Assembly: GCA_019416455.1 (NCBI GenBank)
Contig: DXXG01000027.1
Coordinates: 62,001 to 126,000 of the forward strand
DNA length: 64,000 nt
Direction of reading: 5' to 3'
Origin: Clostridiales bacterium
GTDB lineage: Bacteria; Bacillota; Clostridia; Oscillospirales; Acutalibacteraceae
Below the pieces are notes generated by a model. The model was not told the origin of the DNA and made no database searches. It was given only the letters and a program-made list of their open reading frames with translations. This document shows positions 52,400 through 60,994 of the stretch, piece by piece. The position numbers and the translations under genes are program-made. Positions within the stretch are counted from its first letter, which is position 1, and each line of letters opens with the position of its first letter.

Positions 52400-54153
52400 T
52401 GCGCCTCGACCTCCTTTTCCTGGGTATTGGCTTTGTTCTGGGAGGTGTAGACCTCACGGTAGATGGGGCTGGACTCCATCAGTTCGTCGTGGCTGCCGAT
52501 GGCCACAATGGAGCCGTTGTCCATGACGATGATCCGGTCAGCGTCCTGCACGGAGGCCACACGCTGAGCGATGATGATCTTGGTGGTCTCGGGGATAAAC
52601 TTCCGGAAGCCCTGGCGAATCAGAGCGTCGGTACGAGTATCCACAGCGCTGGTGGAGTCGTCCAGAATGAGGATCTTAGGCTTCTTCAGCAGAGCCCGGG
52701 CGATGCACAGACGCTGCTTCTGGCCGCCGGACACGTTGGAGCCGCCCTGCTCAATGTAGGTGTCGTACTTCATGGGGAACTGCTGGATGAACTCATCCGC
52801 CTGGGAGAGCCGGCAGGCTTCCTCCAGTTCCTCGTCGGTGGCGTCGGGGTTGCCCCAGCGCAGGTTCTCCTTGATGGTGCCGGAGAACAACTCGTTCTTT
52901 TGCAGCACCACGGCCACCTGGTTGCGCAGGGTGTCCAGATCGTAGTCACGCACGTCCACGCCGCCCACCTTCACGGTACCCTCGGTGGCGTCGTACAGGC
53001 GGGGGATCAGCTGGATCAAACTGGACTTGGAGGAACCGGTGCCGCCCAGCACGCCGATGATCTCTCCGGACTTGATGTGCAGGTGGATGTCGGAGAGGGC
53101 CATGCGGGAAGCCTTCTTGGAGTATTTGAAGCTGACGTGGTCGAAATCCACGGAGCCGTCCTTCACTTCCATCACGGGATGTTCCGGATTGTGCAGGGTG
53201 CTCTCTTCATTGAGCACTTCCACGATACGCTCGGCGGATTCCAAAGACATGGTGATCATTACGAAGATCATGGAGAGCATCATCAAGCTCATGAGGATCT
53301 GAAAGCTGTAAGTCAGCAAGGAGGACATCTGGCCCACGTCCAACTCCATGCCCTGGGTGGTGATGACCAGATAAGAGCCAAAGGACAGCACAAACACCAT
53401 CACCGCGTAGACACAGAACTGCATCAGAGGGTTGTTGATGGCCAGGATCCGTTCAGCCTTGGTGAAGTCTTTCTGTACGTCCTCAGCGGCGAAGTTAAAC
53501 TTTTTCTTCTCGTAGTCTTCCCGCACGTAGGACTTGACCACCCGCATGCCCCGGATGTTCTCCTGGACAGAGGCGTTGAGGGCGTCGTATTTACGGAACA
53601 CTTTACGGAACAGAGGCATGGTCTTGCGGATGACAAAAATAAGTCCGATTCCCAGCACAGGGATCGTGAACAGGAAGATGAAAGCCATTTTGCCGCCCAT
53701 GACGAAGCCCATGATGAAGGAGAAGATGAGCATCAGGGGGCAGCGGATGGCGGTGCGGATGATCATCATGTAGGCCATCTGCACGTTGGTAATGTCTGTG
53801 GTGAGTCGGGTCACCAGACTGGACACGGAAAACCGGTCGATGTTCTCGAAGGAATAGCCCTGGATCTTGTAGAACATATCCTTACGCAGGTTGCGGGCGA
53901 AGCCGCAGCTTGCTGTTGCGCAGGCCGAGCCTGCCAGGGCGCCGAAGGTGAGCGAAAGGGCGGCCATGACCACCAGCACAGCGGCGTAGGTGAGCAGCCG
54001 GCTCATGGGGATGCCGTCTTTGATCTCGTTCACCAGGTTGGCGATGATAAAAGGGATGATACATTCCATCACAACTTCGCCGGAAACCAATACCGGCGCG
54101 AGGATGGAAGGCTTTTTGTATTCCCGGATACTTTTCGCCAAAGTTTTAATCAT
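52396..54153 (-). CDS. ABC exporter ATP-binding/permease subunit, pair 2 first gene
   Basis: A 585-residue half-transporter. The NBD has GGTGSSKSS as Walker A (Ser in place of the usual Gly before Lys), a canonical VSGGQKQR signature, Walker B ILILDDSTSAVD with Asp at the catalytic Glu position, and QRVASV in place of the H-loop His. This is the degenerate-site half of a heterodimeric exporter, complemented by the partner at 50477. The ATG at 54153 follows GGAAGGG; in-frame codons upstream belong to the leader. A strong promoter lies 180 bases upstream. Confidence 0.92.
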   Translation of the reverse strand: MIKTLAKSIREYKKPSILAPVLVSGEVVMECIIPFIIANLVNEIKDGIPMSRLLTYAAVLVVMAALSLTFGALAGSACATASCGFARNLRKDMFYKIQGYSFENIDRFSVSSLVTRLTTDITNVQMAYMMIIRTAIRCPLMLIFSFIMGFVMGGKMAFIFLFTIPVLGIGLIFVIRKTMPLFRKVFRKYDALNASVQENIRGMRVVKSYVREDYEKKKFNFAAEDVQKDFTKAERILAINNPLMQFCVYAVMVFVLSFGSYLVITTQGMELDVGQMSSLLTYSFQILMSLMMLSMIFVMITMSLESAERIVEVLNEESTLHNPEHPVMEVKDGSVDFDHVSFKYSKKASRMALSDIHLHIKSGEIIGVLGGTGSSKSSLIQLIPRLYDATEGTVKVGGVDVRDYDLDTLRNQVAVVLQKNELFSGTIKENLRWGNPDATDEELEEACRLSQADEFIQQFPMKYDTYIEQGGSNVSGGQKQRLCIARALLKKPKILILDDSTSAVDTRTDALIRQGFRKFIPETTKIIIAQRVASVQDADRIIVMDNGSIVAIGSHDELMESSPIYREVYTSQNKANTQEKEVEAQ

Positions 54154-54210
54154 ACAAACCCTTCCTTTCCGATCGTCTCCCCACCTGTCCGCCAAAGGGC
54201 GAGGCATCCC

Positions 54211-54331
54211 GCAAATATAGAAAACCGTCCGCCTGGGTGAGAAGGACGATGCCGGCCGCCGACGCCGGTTTATCCTTCTGTGCCGGCCGTGGACGGTGCG
54301 GGAAGGGAGTCACTCTGTATTGTTAGGTATC
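54211..54331 (-). ncRNA. structured 5' leader of ABC exporter operon 2
   Basis: On the minus strand CCGTCC (54296-54291) can pair with GGACGG (54230-54225), enclosing AGAAGGA/TCCTTCT and GCCGGC/GCCGGC stems. The outer stem is followed by TTTTCT, so the whole could fold as a terminator-like attenuator. It lies between the transcription start and the coding region. Weaker evidence than for the leader at 29363. Confidence 0.4.
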
Positions 54332-54366
54332 GAACTAATTTTAAGACAAATAGTTGCGTTTGTCAA
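54324..54366 (-). promoter_or_regulatory. promoter and possible operator of ABC exporter operon 2
   Basis: On the minus strand a perfect TTGACA (54366-54361) and TAAAAT (54343-54338) with 17 bp between. TTAGTTCGATACCTAA (54339-54324) overlaps the start point; its TTAG/CTAA ends resemble MarR-type operators, an inference. Confidence 0.72.
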
Positions 54367-54416
54367 GAGTTTTGAATGCAAAAAAATACAGAAAAAGAAG
54401 GGGGTAAAAAGCATAC

Positions 54417-54458
54417 AAAAGGACCCGCGCCTCTGCCGATTGCAGAGGGGCGGGTCCT
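54417..54458 (-). terminator. intrinsic terminator of the isomerase/oxidoreductase operon
   Basis: AGGACCCGCnCCTCTGC pairs with GCAGAGGnGCGGGTCCT (54420-54458); the minus-strand transcript then reads TTTTG. It separates the operon ending at 54521 from exporter operon 2. Confidence 0.85.
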
Positions 54459-54520
54459 GGATGAACTCCCCAAAATGGTGAAAGGCGTCCGGCTTTTCCA
54501 GGGCCTTTCAAGCGCCGGGT

Positions 54521-55351
54521 TTAGATGCCCAGCACGTCCCGCAGATAGATGCGGGAAACTTCCGCGGAATGGAAATTGCACACTTCCGGACGGTCCAGCT
54601 CCACGCAGAGCACGCCGTCATAGCCAACTTCTTCCAGAGCTGCCTTGATGGCAGGGAAGTTGACGGTGCCATGGCCCAGAGCGCGGAAGGTGCCCATCTT
54701 GTCACGGCCCTCGGCCTTGGACAGAGCATAGGTATCCACGTCCTTCAGGTGCATGTAAGCGATCCGGCTGCCGTACTGGCGGATCAGAGCGGCAGGATCC
54801 ATGCCGGCCAGAGTGGTGTGAGCGGTGTCGAAGCAGAAGGACACATACTCAGGATTGGTGTGCTCGGCAAAGTAGTCGATGTCGCTCTGCCAGAACACGC
54901 AGGTGCCGTAGTGGGGATGGAAGCACAGGGTCACGCCACGCTCTTTGGCGTAGGCGCCCACTTCGTTGGCCACATAGCACATTTTGTCCAGCATTTCAGG
55001 ATTGGTGGGACGCTCGGTGGGGCCGTCGTCGCCGAAACCAGCGTTCTGGCAGTTGTACCACTTGCCGCCGATGGTGGCCAGGAAGTCGATCTGCTCCTTG
55101 GCGATGCGGATAGCCTCTTCCACGTCGAAGGTGAAGTGGCCGTACAGGTTCACCAGGTCAACGCCGCACTCCTTGGTCAGGTCGGCCAGCTCCTGGGGAT
55201 TCTCAGCGTAGAAGTCCCGGATGAAGGCGAAGTTCTCCACGGTGTCGTAGCCCAGGAATTTGCACTCCTGGAAGGCCTGCTTCAGCTGATATTTGGCCTC
55301 TTCAGGATCCTTGGAACGGACCCAGGTCCAGCCGGTGTATGCTGCTTTCAT
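54521..55351 (-). CDS. sugar phosphate isomerase/epimerase (IolE-like)
   Basis: A 276-residue xylose-isomerase-like TIM barrel. Metal and substrate segments are VTLCFHPHYGTCVFW, YVSFCFDTAHTTLAGMDPAALI, IAYMHLKDVD, and the closing GYDGVLCVELDRPE. These resemble IolE (inosose dehydratase) and related hydroxypyruvate or keto-inositol isomerases. It lies directly downstream of a Gfo/Idh/MocA dehydrogenase on the same strand, the usual pairing in inositol or rare-sugar catabolism. The substrate is inferred only. GGAGGAATT precedes the ATG. Confidence 0.86.
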   Translation of the reverse strand: MKAAYTGWTWVRSKDPEEAKYQLKQAFQECKFLGYDTVENFAFIRDFYAENPQELADLTKECGVDLVNLYGHFTFDVEEAIRIAKEQIDFLATIGGKWYNCQNAGFGDDGPTERPTNPEMLDKMCYVANEVGAYAKERGVTLCFHPHYGTCVFWQSDIDYFAEHTNPEYVSFCFDTAHTTLAGMDPAALIRQYGSRIAYMHLKDVDTYALSKAEGRDKMGTFRALGHGTVNFPAIKAALEEVGYDGVLCVELDRPEVCNFHSAEVSRIYLRDVLGI

Positions 55352-55401
55352 AGGTAATTCCTCCTGATTTTAAAATGATATATACGGTTCTTTCACACTG
55401 C

Positions 55402-56607
55402 TCAGTCGTCCAGGACCCCGTGCATGGGGTTGTTCTTCATGGGAGCGGTGCGGGTGTAGCTGGTCTGCAGGGGGACGTAAGCCCCTTCCTTGCAGGACTT
55501 GGAGAAGCTGGTCATGATCTCCAGCACGTGGCGCTGCTGCTGGTAGTTGGCGCGATGGTCTCTGCCGGTGCGCAGAGCTTTACACATGTCAGCCAGACCC
55601 AGAGCGCGGCTGTTGACGCAGTAGTCATACAGCAGGGGGATCTCCTTGTAGCCGTTGTAGAACTGGGGAGCAGTCTTTTTCTCCAGAGCGGGATCGGTCT
55701 GGGGAGCCGCTGCCTGATCCTCAGGCCGCAGAAGCATCACAGGGCCGTCGAAGGTGTTGGGGTCCGGGACCACCAGGGTGCCCTCGGTGCCGAACACTTC
55801 AAAACGTGCCTGGGCTCCGCGTGCGTAGTGCACGTCGAAGGTGGTGAAGATCTGGGCGATGGCGCCGTTGGAGAACAGAATGTTTCCCGACAGGTAAGTG
55901 TCCACGTCCACCTTGATGTCCTCGCCGTAATGGGGGGCGGAAGTGATGGTGCGGTGGGGGAAAGTCTGCTTGGTCATGCCCATCACGCCCTTGGCCTCAC
56001 CCAAAAGCTGTACCAGAGCGGTGACATAGTAGGGGCCCATGTCCATCATGGGGCCGCCGCCACGCTTGTAGTAGAACTCGGGATCGGGATGCCAGGTCTC
56101 GTGGCCGTGGCAGATCATAGCGCAGTTTGCGCCCACCACGTCGCCGATCAGGCCGTCGTCGATGATCCGGCGGGCGGTCTGGATGCCGGCGCCCATAAAG
56201 GTGTCGGGAGCGCCGCCCATGCGCAGGTTCTTTTCCTCGGCCAGAGCCACCAGCTCAGAGGCCTCTTCCATGTCCACTGCCAGAGGCTTCTCGGAGTATA
56301 CGTGCTTGCCGTGGAGCAGAGCCTCCTTGGTCACGCCGTAATGCTCGTGGGGACGGGTCAGGTTGAGGATCACCTCTACCTCCGGGTCGTTGAAAGCCTC
56401 GAACATATCTTTATAGATCTTGGGTTCCCGCACCTGAGCGCCTTCCGCGATCTGCTCCTTCACATAAGCAACGCCCTTTTCGGCCCGCTCAGGGATGAGA
56501 TCACACACGCCAACCAGGTCCAGTTCCCGAAAGACCTTGGTAATGTTTTGCAGATAGATGCCGCTGATGGCGCCCACGCCGATCATGGCCACTCTTACCT
56601 TTTCCAA
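55402..56607 (-). CDS. Gfo/Idh/MocA family oxidoreductase
   Basis: A 401-residue NAD(P)-dependent dehydrogenase. The Rossmann domain opens VRVAMIGVGAISGIYLQN (GxGxxS in place of GxGxxG) and contains EKPLAVDMEEASELVAL with the conserved EKP Lys. The C-terminal domain has RRGGGPMMDMGPYYVTALVQLLGE, with the DMGPYY motif. It would oxidise a sugar or polyol at one hydroxyl. The start is TTG at 56607, supported by GGAGG 8 bases upstream and no better in-frame start. First gene of an operon with the isomerase at 54521. Confidence 0.9.
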   Translation of the reverse strand: MEKVRVAMIGVGAISGIYLQNITKVFRELDLVGVCDLIPERAEKGVAYVKEQIAEGAQVREPKIYKDMFEAFNDPEVEVILNLTRPHEHYGVTKEALLHGKHVYSEKPLAVDMEEASELVALAEEKNLRMGGAPDTFMGAGIQTARRIIDDGLIGDVVGANCAMICHGHETWHPDPEFYYKRGGGPMMDMGPYYVTALVQLLGEAKGVMGMTKQTFPHRTITSAPHYGEDIKVDVDTYLSGNILFSNGAIAQIFTTFDVHYARGAQARFEVFGTEGTLVVPDPNTFDGPVMLLRPEDQAAAPQTDPALEKKTAPQFYNGYKEIPLLYDYCVNSRALGLADMCKALRTGRDHRANYQQQRHVLEIMTSFSKSCKEGAYVPLQTSYTRTAPMKNNPMHGVLDD

Positions 56608-56648
56608 AGGTCACTCCTCCGTTTCCGTCATTTGTCATGACTTTTGGT

Positions 56649-56677
56649 TGCATTATAGCATTGTTTCTGGTAGAATA
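56649..56677 (+). promoter_or_regulatory. divergent promoters between the AraC regulator and the oxidoreductase operon
   Basis: Plus strand: TTGCAT (56649-56654) and TAGAAT (56672-56677), 17-bp spacer, for the regulator. Minus strand: a perfect TATAAT at 56658-56653, with a poor -35, for the oxidoreductase operon. The two overlap, so they probably compete or are jointly controlled; the poor -35 fits activation by the AraC protein. Confidence 0.65.
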
Positions 56678-56761
56678 CGTGCTAAAAGATGATTTTTTAC
56701 TGCCATTTTTTGCGGTTTTGAGAAGGCGCTCTCCCGCCTTCCCTCAGAGAGGAGTTTGGAC

Positions 56762-57595
56762 ATGCACGCGTTCTTTGAGGCTCGGAAAGAGCCCTTTTCC
56801 ATCCATATGGCGAAAGACCTGACGTTCCCCCTTCATCTTCACCCTCAGCTGGAGCTTTTTCTGGTTTTGTCGGGCAAGTCGGCGGTGACGGTGAGGGGCC
56901 AGGCCAAGGTGTTGGAGCCGGGATGCCTGGCGGTGATGTTTCCCAATCAGGTCCACGGCTACGCGGCCTTGGAGCCCAATACCCAGGCGGCGCTGCTGGT
57001 GTGCGATCTTTCCTACACCGGAGGCTATGGGGACGCCCTGCTTCGAAGCCACCCGGAGGATCCCTTCCTTTCTCGGGAGCAAGTCCATCCCAATATCCTG
57101 TTCGCCATAGAAGCTCTGGAAAAAGAGGAAGGCTGCCTGGAACAGAACCCAGTGGTGGGCCCCTTTGTGCAGCTGGTGCTGGCCCGAGCCATGCCGGAGC
57201 TTTCCCTGGCCAGAAACCAGGCCGCCGACCGGAAAGAGCTGACCTACCAGATCTCCCACTATGTGGGGGAGCATTTCCGGGAACCTCTCACCCTGGGAGA
57301 GCTGGCCCGGGAGCTGGGCATGAACAAATATCACCTGTCCCACGTGTTTTCTGAGAAGATGGGCCAGAGCTTTCCCTCTTACCTGGCCAGCATCCGCCTT
57401 TCCTGCGCCTGTTCCGCCCTGGCGGAGACGGACCGCTCCGTCACCCAGATCGCCGAGGAGTGCGGTTTCGAGAGCCAGCGGTCCTTTTTTCGGGTGTTTC
57501 AGCAGCACATGGGCACTACGCCCCTTCAGTACCGCAGGAACGCTCAGCCGGTCATGGACAGCCGCCCGGCAGGAGCTGCTTCCCGGGAGGGGTGA
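56762..57595 (+). CDS. AraC family transcriptional regulator
   Basis: A 277-residue activator with an N-terminal cupin sensor domain (FPLHLHPQLELFLVLSGKSAVTVRGQ, then PGCLAVMFPNQVHGY) and a C-terminal double helix-turn-helix. The second part shows EPLTLGELARELGMNKYHLSHVFSEKMGQSFPSYLASIRL and RSVTQIAEECGFESQRSFFRVFQQHMGTTPLQYRR. It is transcribed divergently from the oxidoreductase and isomerase genes and most likely activates them in response to their sugar substrate. ATG at 56762 has GAGGAG 7 bases before it; an in-frame TTG at 56756 is too close. Confidence 0.92.
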   Translation: MHAFFEARKEPFSIHMAKDLTFPLHLHPQLELFLVLSGKSAVTVRGQAKVLEPGCLAVMFPNQVHGYAALEPNTQAALLVCDLSYTGGYGDALLRSHPEDPFLSREQVHPNILFAIEALEKEEGCLEQNPVVGPFVQLVLARAMPELSLARNQAADRKELTYQISHYVGEHFREPLTLGELARELGMNKYHLSHVFSEKMGQSFPSYLASIRLSCACSALAETDRSVTQIAEECGFESQRSFFRVFQQHMGTTPLQYRRNAQPVMDSRPAGAASREG

Positions 57596-57622
57596 GCCGA
57601 GGCTCTATTATTATAGAAAGAG

Positions 57623-57659
57623 AAAAAGGATCCCCCAGACGGCTTGGGGGATCCTTTTT
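57623..57659 (+). terminator. intrinsic terminator
   Basis: AAAAAGGATCCCCC pairs perfectly with GGGGGATCCTTTTT. Confidence 0.92.
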
Positions 57660-57682
57660 CAGTAAGGCAAAACAGAGAGCAA

Positions 57683-57709
57683 GAAAAAAACCGCCTGTAA
57701 AAGGCGGTT
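57683..57709 (-). terminator. intrinsic terminator for the ComFB-like gene
   Basis: AACCGCCT (57689-57696) pairs with AGGCGGTT (57702-57709); the minus-strand transcript continues TTTTTTTC. Confidence 0.82.
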
Positions 57710-57780
57710 GCTTTCAGATCAAATAACAGTCAGAGCAAAGAGAGGAAAAAGTTCCTTGCTCAGCACCGGATTGCCAAGTC

Positions 57781-58062
57781 TCAGACAGAATCGTGGCGGG
57801 GAGACTGACGCACCTGCTTTAAGGCAGCGCTGATAGCGGCAATGATGTCTGCACGGTTTTGAGAGGCGTAACCAGACAGTTTTACGGCGATACGGCCGGT
57901 ATTGGTGGTGACGTAGTGGGGCGGCAGACTGTTCAGCGCCAGAGCGATGACATCTGTCCGGCAAATGGGGCATTGACAGCCGCCGTCGGAAGCCAGTACG
58001 TCGTCCAGTTCCTGGAGGACAAGATCTTCCATCAAATTGTGATACCCAATACTCTCATTCAT
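57781..58062 (-). CDS. ComFB family protein
   Basis: A 93-residue protein of the ComFB (late competence development) family: LMEDLVLQELDDVLASDGGCQCPICRTDVIALALNSLPPHYVTT. The CxCPxC triple and the LNxLPPxYV stretch are the family signature and probably bind zinc. Function is not well known; in some bacteria ComFB domains bind cyclic dinucleotides. The ATG at 58062 has AAGGAG nine bases upstream; the upstream in-frame ATG at 58080 has none. It lies downstream of the tRNA-Val gene on the same strand. Confidence 0.82.
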   Translation of the reverse strand: MNESIGYHNLMEDLVLQELDDVLASDGGCQCPICRTDVIALALNSLPPHYVTTNTGRIAVKLSGYASQNRADIIAAISAALKQVRQSPRHDSV

Positions 58063-58145
58063 TTTCAAGGACTCCTTCATTATGGTTGTTTGACCGGGAG
58101 GAAAGCGCCGCGGGAAGCGGGCATATCCCGGAGATAAAATATGCA

Positions 58146-58190
58146 GACAAAACGACAGGGCCATCGGATAACCGAACAGCCCTGTCGCAA
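58146..58190 (-). terminator. intrinsic terminator of the tRNA gene
   Basis: CGACAGGGC pairs with GCCCTGTCG across a loop that itself contains a small CGG/CCG hairpin; the minus-strand transcript ends TTTTG. Confidence 0.75.
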
Positions 58191-58196
58191 AAAGTT

Positions 58197-58273
58197 TGGT
58201 GGGGACAACAGGACTCGAACCTGTGACCTCCTACGTGTGAAGCAGGCGCTCTAACCAGCTGAGCTATGCCCCC
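58197..58273 (-). tRNA. tRNA-Val (CAC)
   Basis: Read on the minus strand, 77 bases form a full cloverleaf. Acceptor stem GGGGGCA pairs with TGTCCCC, D arm is GCTC with GAGC, anticodon stem CCTGC/GTAGG (one mismatch) carries loop TTCACAC with anticodon CAC, and T arm is ACAGG with TTCGAGT and CCTGT. The discriminator is A (58200) and CCA is encoded (58199-58197). Decodes GUG. Confidence 0.97.
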
Positions 58274-58419
58274 GTAACAGACAATAGTATATCAGATTAT
58301 TTATTTCCCGTCAACCCCTGATTTAAAAAAATTTCCCAAGACATTTTTCAACAGGGACCTTTGTCCATTCTGCCGCATAGGATGGTGCGGGAAACCTTTC
58401 CCGGAAGAGAGGTGAGAAT

Positions 58420-59298
58420 GTGGCACAGCTTCCCAAAAAAGGCATCGACATCTCCGAGTTCAACGGAGATGTGGACCTGGCCGCCTTGAAGGGCCAGGTG
58501 GAATTTGTCATCATCCGCTGCGGTTACGGAGGGGATTACCCCAATCAGGACGATATCCGGTTTGAGGAGAACGTCCGGAAAGCCGAAGCCGCCGGGATCC
58601 CCTGGGGGACCTATCTCTACTCCTACGCCAAAAACACCGCCATGGCCAAAAGCGAAGCGGCCCACACTCTGCGGCTGCTCCAGGGCAAGCATCCCCAGTA
58701 CGGCGTGTGGTACGACGTGGAGGACTCTTCCCTGCCGGAGGGAGAGGCCATCGTGGACAACGTGGTGACCTACTGCCAGGCCGTGCAGCAGGCGGGGTAT
58801 TACTGCGGGCTGTATTCTTTTTTGTCCTGGCTGGAAACGAGACTCAACAGTCCCCGTCTGGATCCTTACGACAAATGGGTGGCCCAGTGGAGCAGTCAGC
58901 CGGATTACAAAAAGCCTTTCGGCATGTGGCAGTTTACCGACAATCTGATCCTGAACGGAAAGGCCTTTGACGGCAACTGGGCCTATAAGGATTATCCCGC
59001 GCTGACGGGAGGAAAGGAGGAAGAGGAATTGACCGAGGAACAAGTGGCGAAGATCGCCCGGGAGCAGGCCCAAAAGGTCTATAACGAGAACGAAAAAAAG
59101 TATAAGACCATGGCGTCCCTGCCCACTTGGGCGCAGGAGGCGGTGAGCCAAGTCTATCAGGAGCTGGGACTGTCCGGCACCGGAGGCGACGGCACGCAGA
59201 TCGACGCCAGTGACACCTATGTCCGGGCTTTGACGGTGATCGCCAAAGTGCTGGATAAACTAAATGAAAGTCCCAGTAATGGGGAAATCAAGAGCTAA
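58420..59298 (+). CDS. GH25 lysozyme-like muramidase
   Basis: A 292-residue protein whose first 205 or so residues are a glycoside hydrolase 25 barrel: GIDISEFNGDVDLAALKG (Asp), VEFVIIRCGYGG, WYDVEDSSL (catalytic Asp-x-Glu), and FGMWQFTDNLILNG. It would cut the N-acetylmuramic acid to N-acetylglucosamine bond. A charged helical segment (EEEELTEEQVAKIAREQAQKVY) and a short C-terminal region follow. No signal peptide is present, as in phage endolysins, but no phage genes are nearby, so it may be a domesticated lysin. GTG start with AGAGAGG upstream. Confidence 0.88.
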   Translation: MAQLPKKGIDISEFNGDVDLAALKGQVEFVIIRCGYGGDYPNQDDIRFEENVRKAEAAGIPWGTYLYSYAKNTAMAKSEAAHTLRLLQGKHPQYGVWYDVEDSSLPEGEAIVDNVVTYCQAVQQAGYYCGLYSFLSWLETRLNSPRLDPYDKWVAQWSSQPDYKKPFGMWQFTDNLILNGKAFDGNWAYKDYPALTGGKEEEELTEEQVAKIAREQAQKVYNENEKKYKTMASLPTWAQEAVSQVYQELGLSGTGGDGTQIDASDTYVRALTVIAKVLDKLNESPSNGEIKS

Positions 59299-59396
59299 AA
59301 CAGGCTGAAAAGGGTCCCCCGGAGACAAGCTCTCCGGGGAATCCCTTATTTGTGGGGATGGGAAGGGAATTTCTCAAAGTGATTCGCCTGTCGAAC

Positions 59397-59425
59397 TTGT
59401 TTCTTCCCGGGTTATGGTGTACAAT
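59397..59425 (+). promoter_or_regulatory. SigA promoter of the galT-comF-tcdA-fol run
   Basis: TTGTTT (59397-59402) and TACAAT (59420-59425), 17-bp spacer, 60 bases before galT. Confidence 0.7.
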
Positions 59426-59485
59426 GAAATCCCAAGGAAGCAAGGGCAGAGACCAAGCAATCAAAAGCAGAAAGGGTGACGATGT

Positions 59486-60994
59486 ATGGAAATGGATCGA
59501 GTGAATGTGGAGATCAGCCGGCTTTTGCAGTATGGTTTGAAGAAGGGGCTCATTGCCCCGGAGGATCAGGCTTACGCCGCCAACCGGATCTTGGCTCTGC
59601 TGGGCCTGAGAGAATTTCAGTTCCAGCCGGTAGAGGAGGAGCTACGCTATCCGGCTCAGCCTCTGGAAGCCCTGTGCGATCTGGCCGTAGAGAAGGGGCT
59701 GATCGACCCCGACACCCGGGACGGACGGGATCAGTTCGACACAGAACTGATGAACTGCCTGATGCCCCGCCCCTCGGAAGTGGTGAAAAAGTTCCGGGAG
59801 CTGTATGAGCAGGACAAGCAGGCCGCTACCGATTATTATTACGATCTTTCTCGGGCATCCAACTACATCCGGGTGGACCGGATCGAAAAGGACAAAATGT
59901 GGACTGCCCCCACAGAGTATGGTGATTTGGTGATCACCATCAACCTGTCCAAGCCGGAGAAGGATCCCAAGGCCATCGCCGCTGCCAAGAACGCCCCCCA
60001 GTCCGGTTATCCCAAGTGCGCCCTCTGCCGGGAGAACGAGGGCTTTTTGGGCAGCGCCAACCAGGCGGCCCGGGGCAATCACCGTCTGATCCCCCTGACT
60101 CTGGGGGACGAGCCCTGGTTCTTGCAGTATTCCCCCTATGTGTACTACAACGAGCACTGCATTGTGCTCAGCGGGGAACACCGTCCCATGAAAGTGAGCC
60201 GGGCCTCTATGGAACGGCTGCTGGAATTCGTCACCCTGCTGCCCCATTATTTTGTGGGTTCCAACGCGGATCTGCCCATCGTGGGCGGTTCCATCCTGTC
60301 CCACGATCATTTCCAGGGCGGCCGGTATGAATTCCCCATGGCCAAGGCGCCTATCCGGGAGCAGGTGGAGTTCCCCGGCTTTGAAGATGTGAGCGCCGGT
60401 ATCGTCCATTGGCCCATGTCCGTCATCCGCCTGCGGGGCAAGGACCGGGAACGGCTGACCTCTCTGGGAGAGAAGATCCTCTCCGCCTGGCGGGAATATT
60501 CCGACGAGAGCGCGGACATCCTGGCTTATACGGAGGACACTCCCCACAACACCATCACTCCCATCGCCCGGCGGCGTGGGGAGGACTACGAGCTGGATCT
60601 GGTGCTGCGGAACAACCGTACCACGGAAGAGCATCCCCTGGGGCTGTTCCATCCCCATGCCCAGTACCACCATATTAAAAAGGAAAACATCGGCTTGATC
60701 GAAGTGATGGGCTTAGCTATCCTGCCGCCCCGGCTGCTGACAGAGTGCGGTCTGCTGGAACAGGCTTTGAAAGACCCTTCCCAGGCCCAGGAGATCCTCT
60801 CCCGTCCTGAGATGGAAAAGCATCTTGACTGGTACGAGGAGCTGAAAGCCGCCGGCGCGGGAGAAGGGGATACCCGCCGGGCTATTGAGGAGAGCATCGG
60901 CGCCATCTTCGGGAAGATCCTGGGCAACGCCGGTGTTTACAAGGACACTCCCGAAGGCCGGGAAGCCTTCCGGCGGTTCTGTTCTTCCCTGTGA
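59486..60994 (+). CDS. galT: UDP-glucose--hexose-1-phosphate uridylyltransferase (GalT2 type)
   Basis: A 502-residue Leloir-pathway enzyme exchanging UMP between UDP-glucose and galactose-1-phosphate. It is the Firmicutes GalT2 class (about 500 residues, unlike the 350-residue GalT1). Characteristic segments are SRASNYIRVDRIEKD, IVGGSILSHDHFQGGRYEFPM and GLFHPHAQYHHIKKENIGLIEVMGLAILPPRL, holding the nucleophilic HxH pattern. No galK or galE lies nearby. It overlaps the comF gene in a GTGA. Confidence 0.94.
   Translation: MEMDRVNVEISRLLQYGLKKGLIAPEDQAYAANRILALLGLREFQFQPVEEELRYPAQPLEALCDLAVEKGLIDPDTRDGRDQFDTELMNCLMPRPSEVVKKFRELYEQDKQAATDYYYDLSRASNYIRVDRIEKDKMWTAPTEYGDLVITINLSKPEKDPKAIAAAKNAPQSGYPKCALCRENEGFLGSANQAARGNHRLIPLTLGDEPWFLQYSPYVYYNEHCIVLSGEHRPMKVSRASMERLLEFVTLLPHYFVGSNADLPIVGGSILSHDHFQGGRYEFPMAKAPIREQVEFPGFEDVSAGIVHWPMSVIRLRGKDRERLTSLGEKILSAWREYSDESADILAYTEDTPHNTITPIARRRGEDYELDLVLRNNRTTEEHPLGLFHPHAQYHHIKKENIGLIEVMGLAILPPRLLTECGLLEQALKDPSQAQEILSRPEMEKHLDWYEELKAAGAGEGDTRRAIEESIGAIFGKILGNAGVYKDTPEGREAFRRFCSSL

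Noticed and set aside
58420..59298. Prophage remnant around the GH25 lysozyme
   Set aside because: No integrase, capsid, tail or holin genes nearby; flanked by a tRNA gene and housekeeping genes, so only a lone lysin-like gene can be claimed. No att-site repeat of the tRNA end was found.
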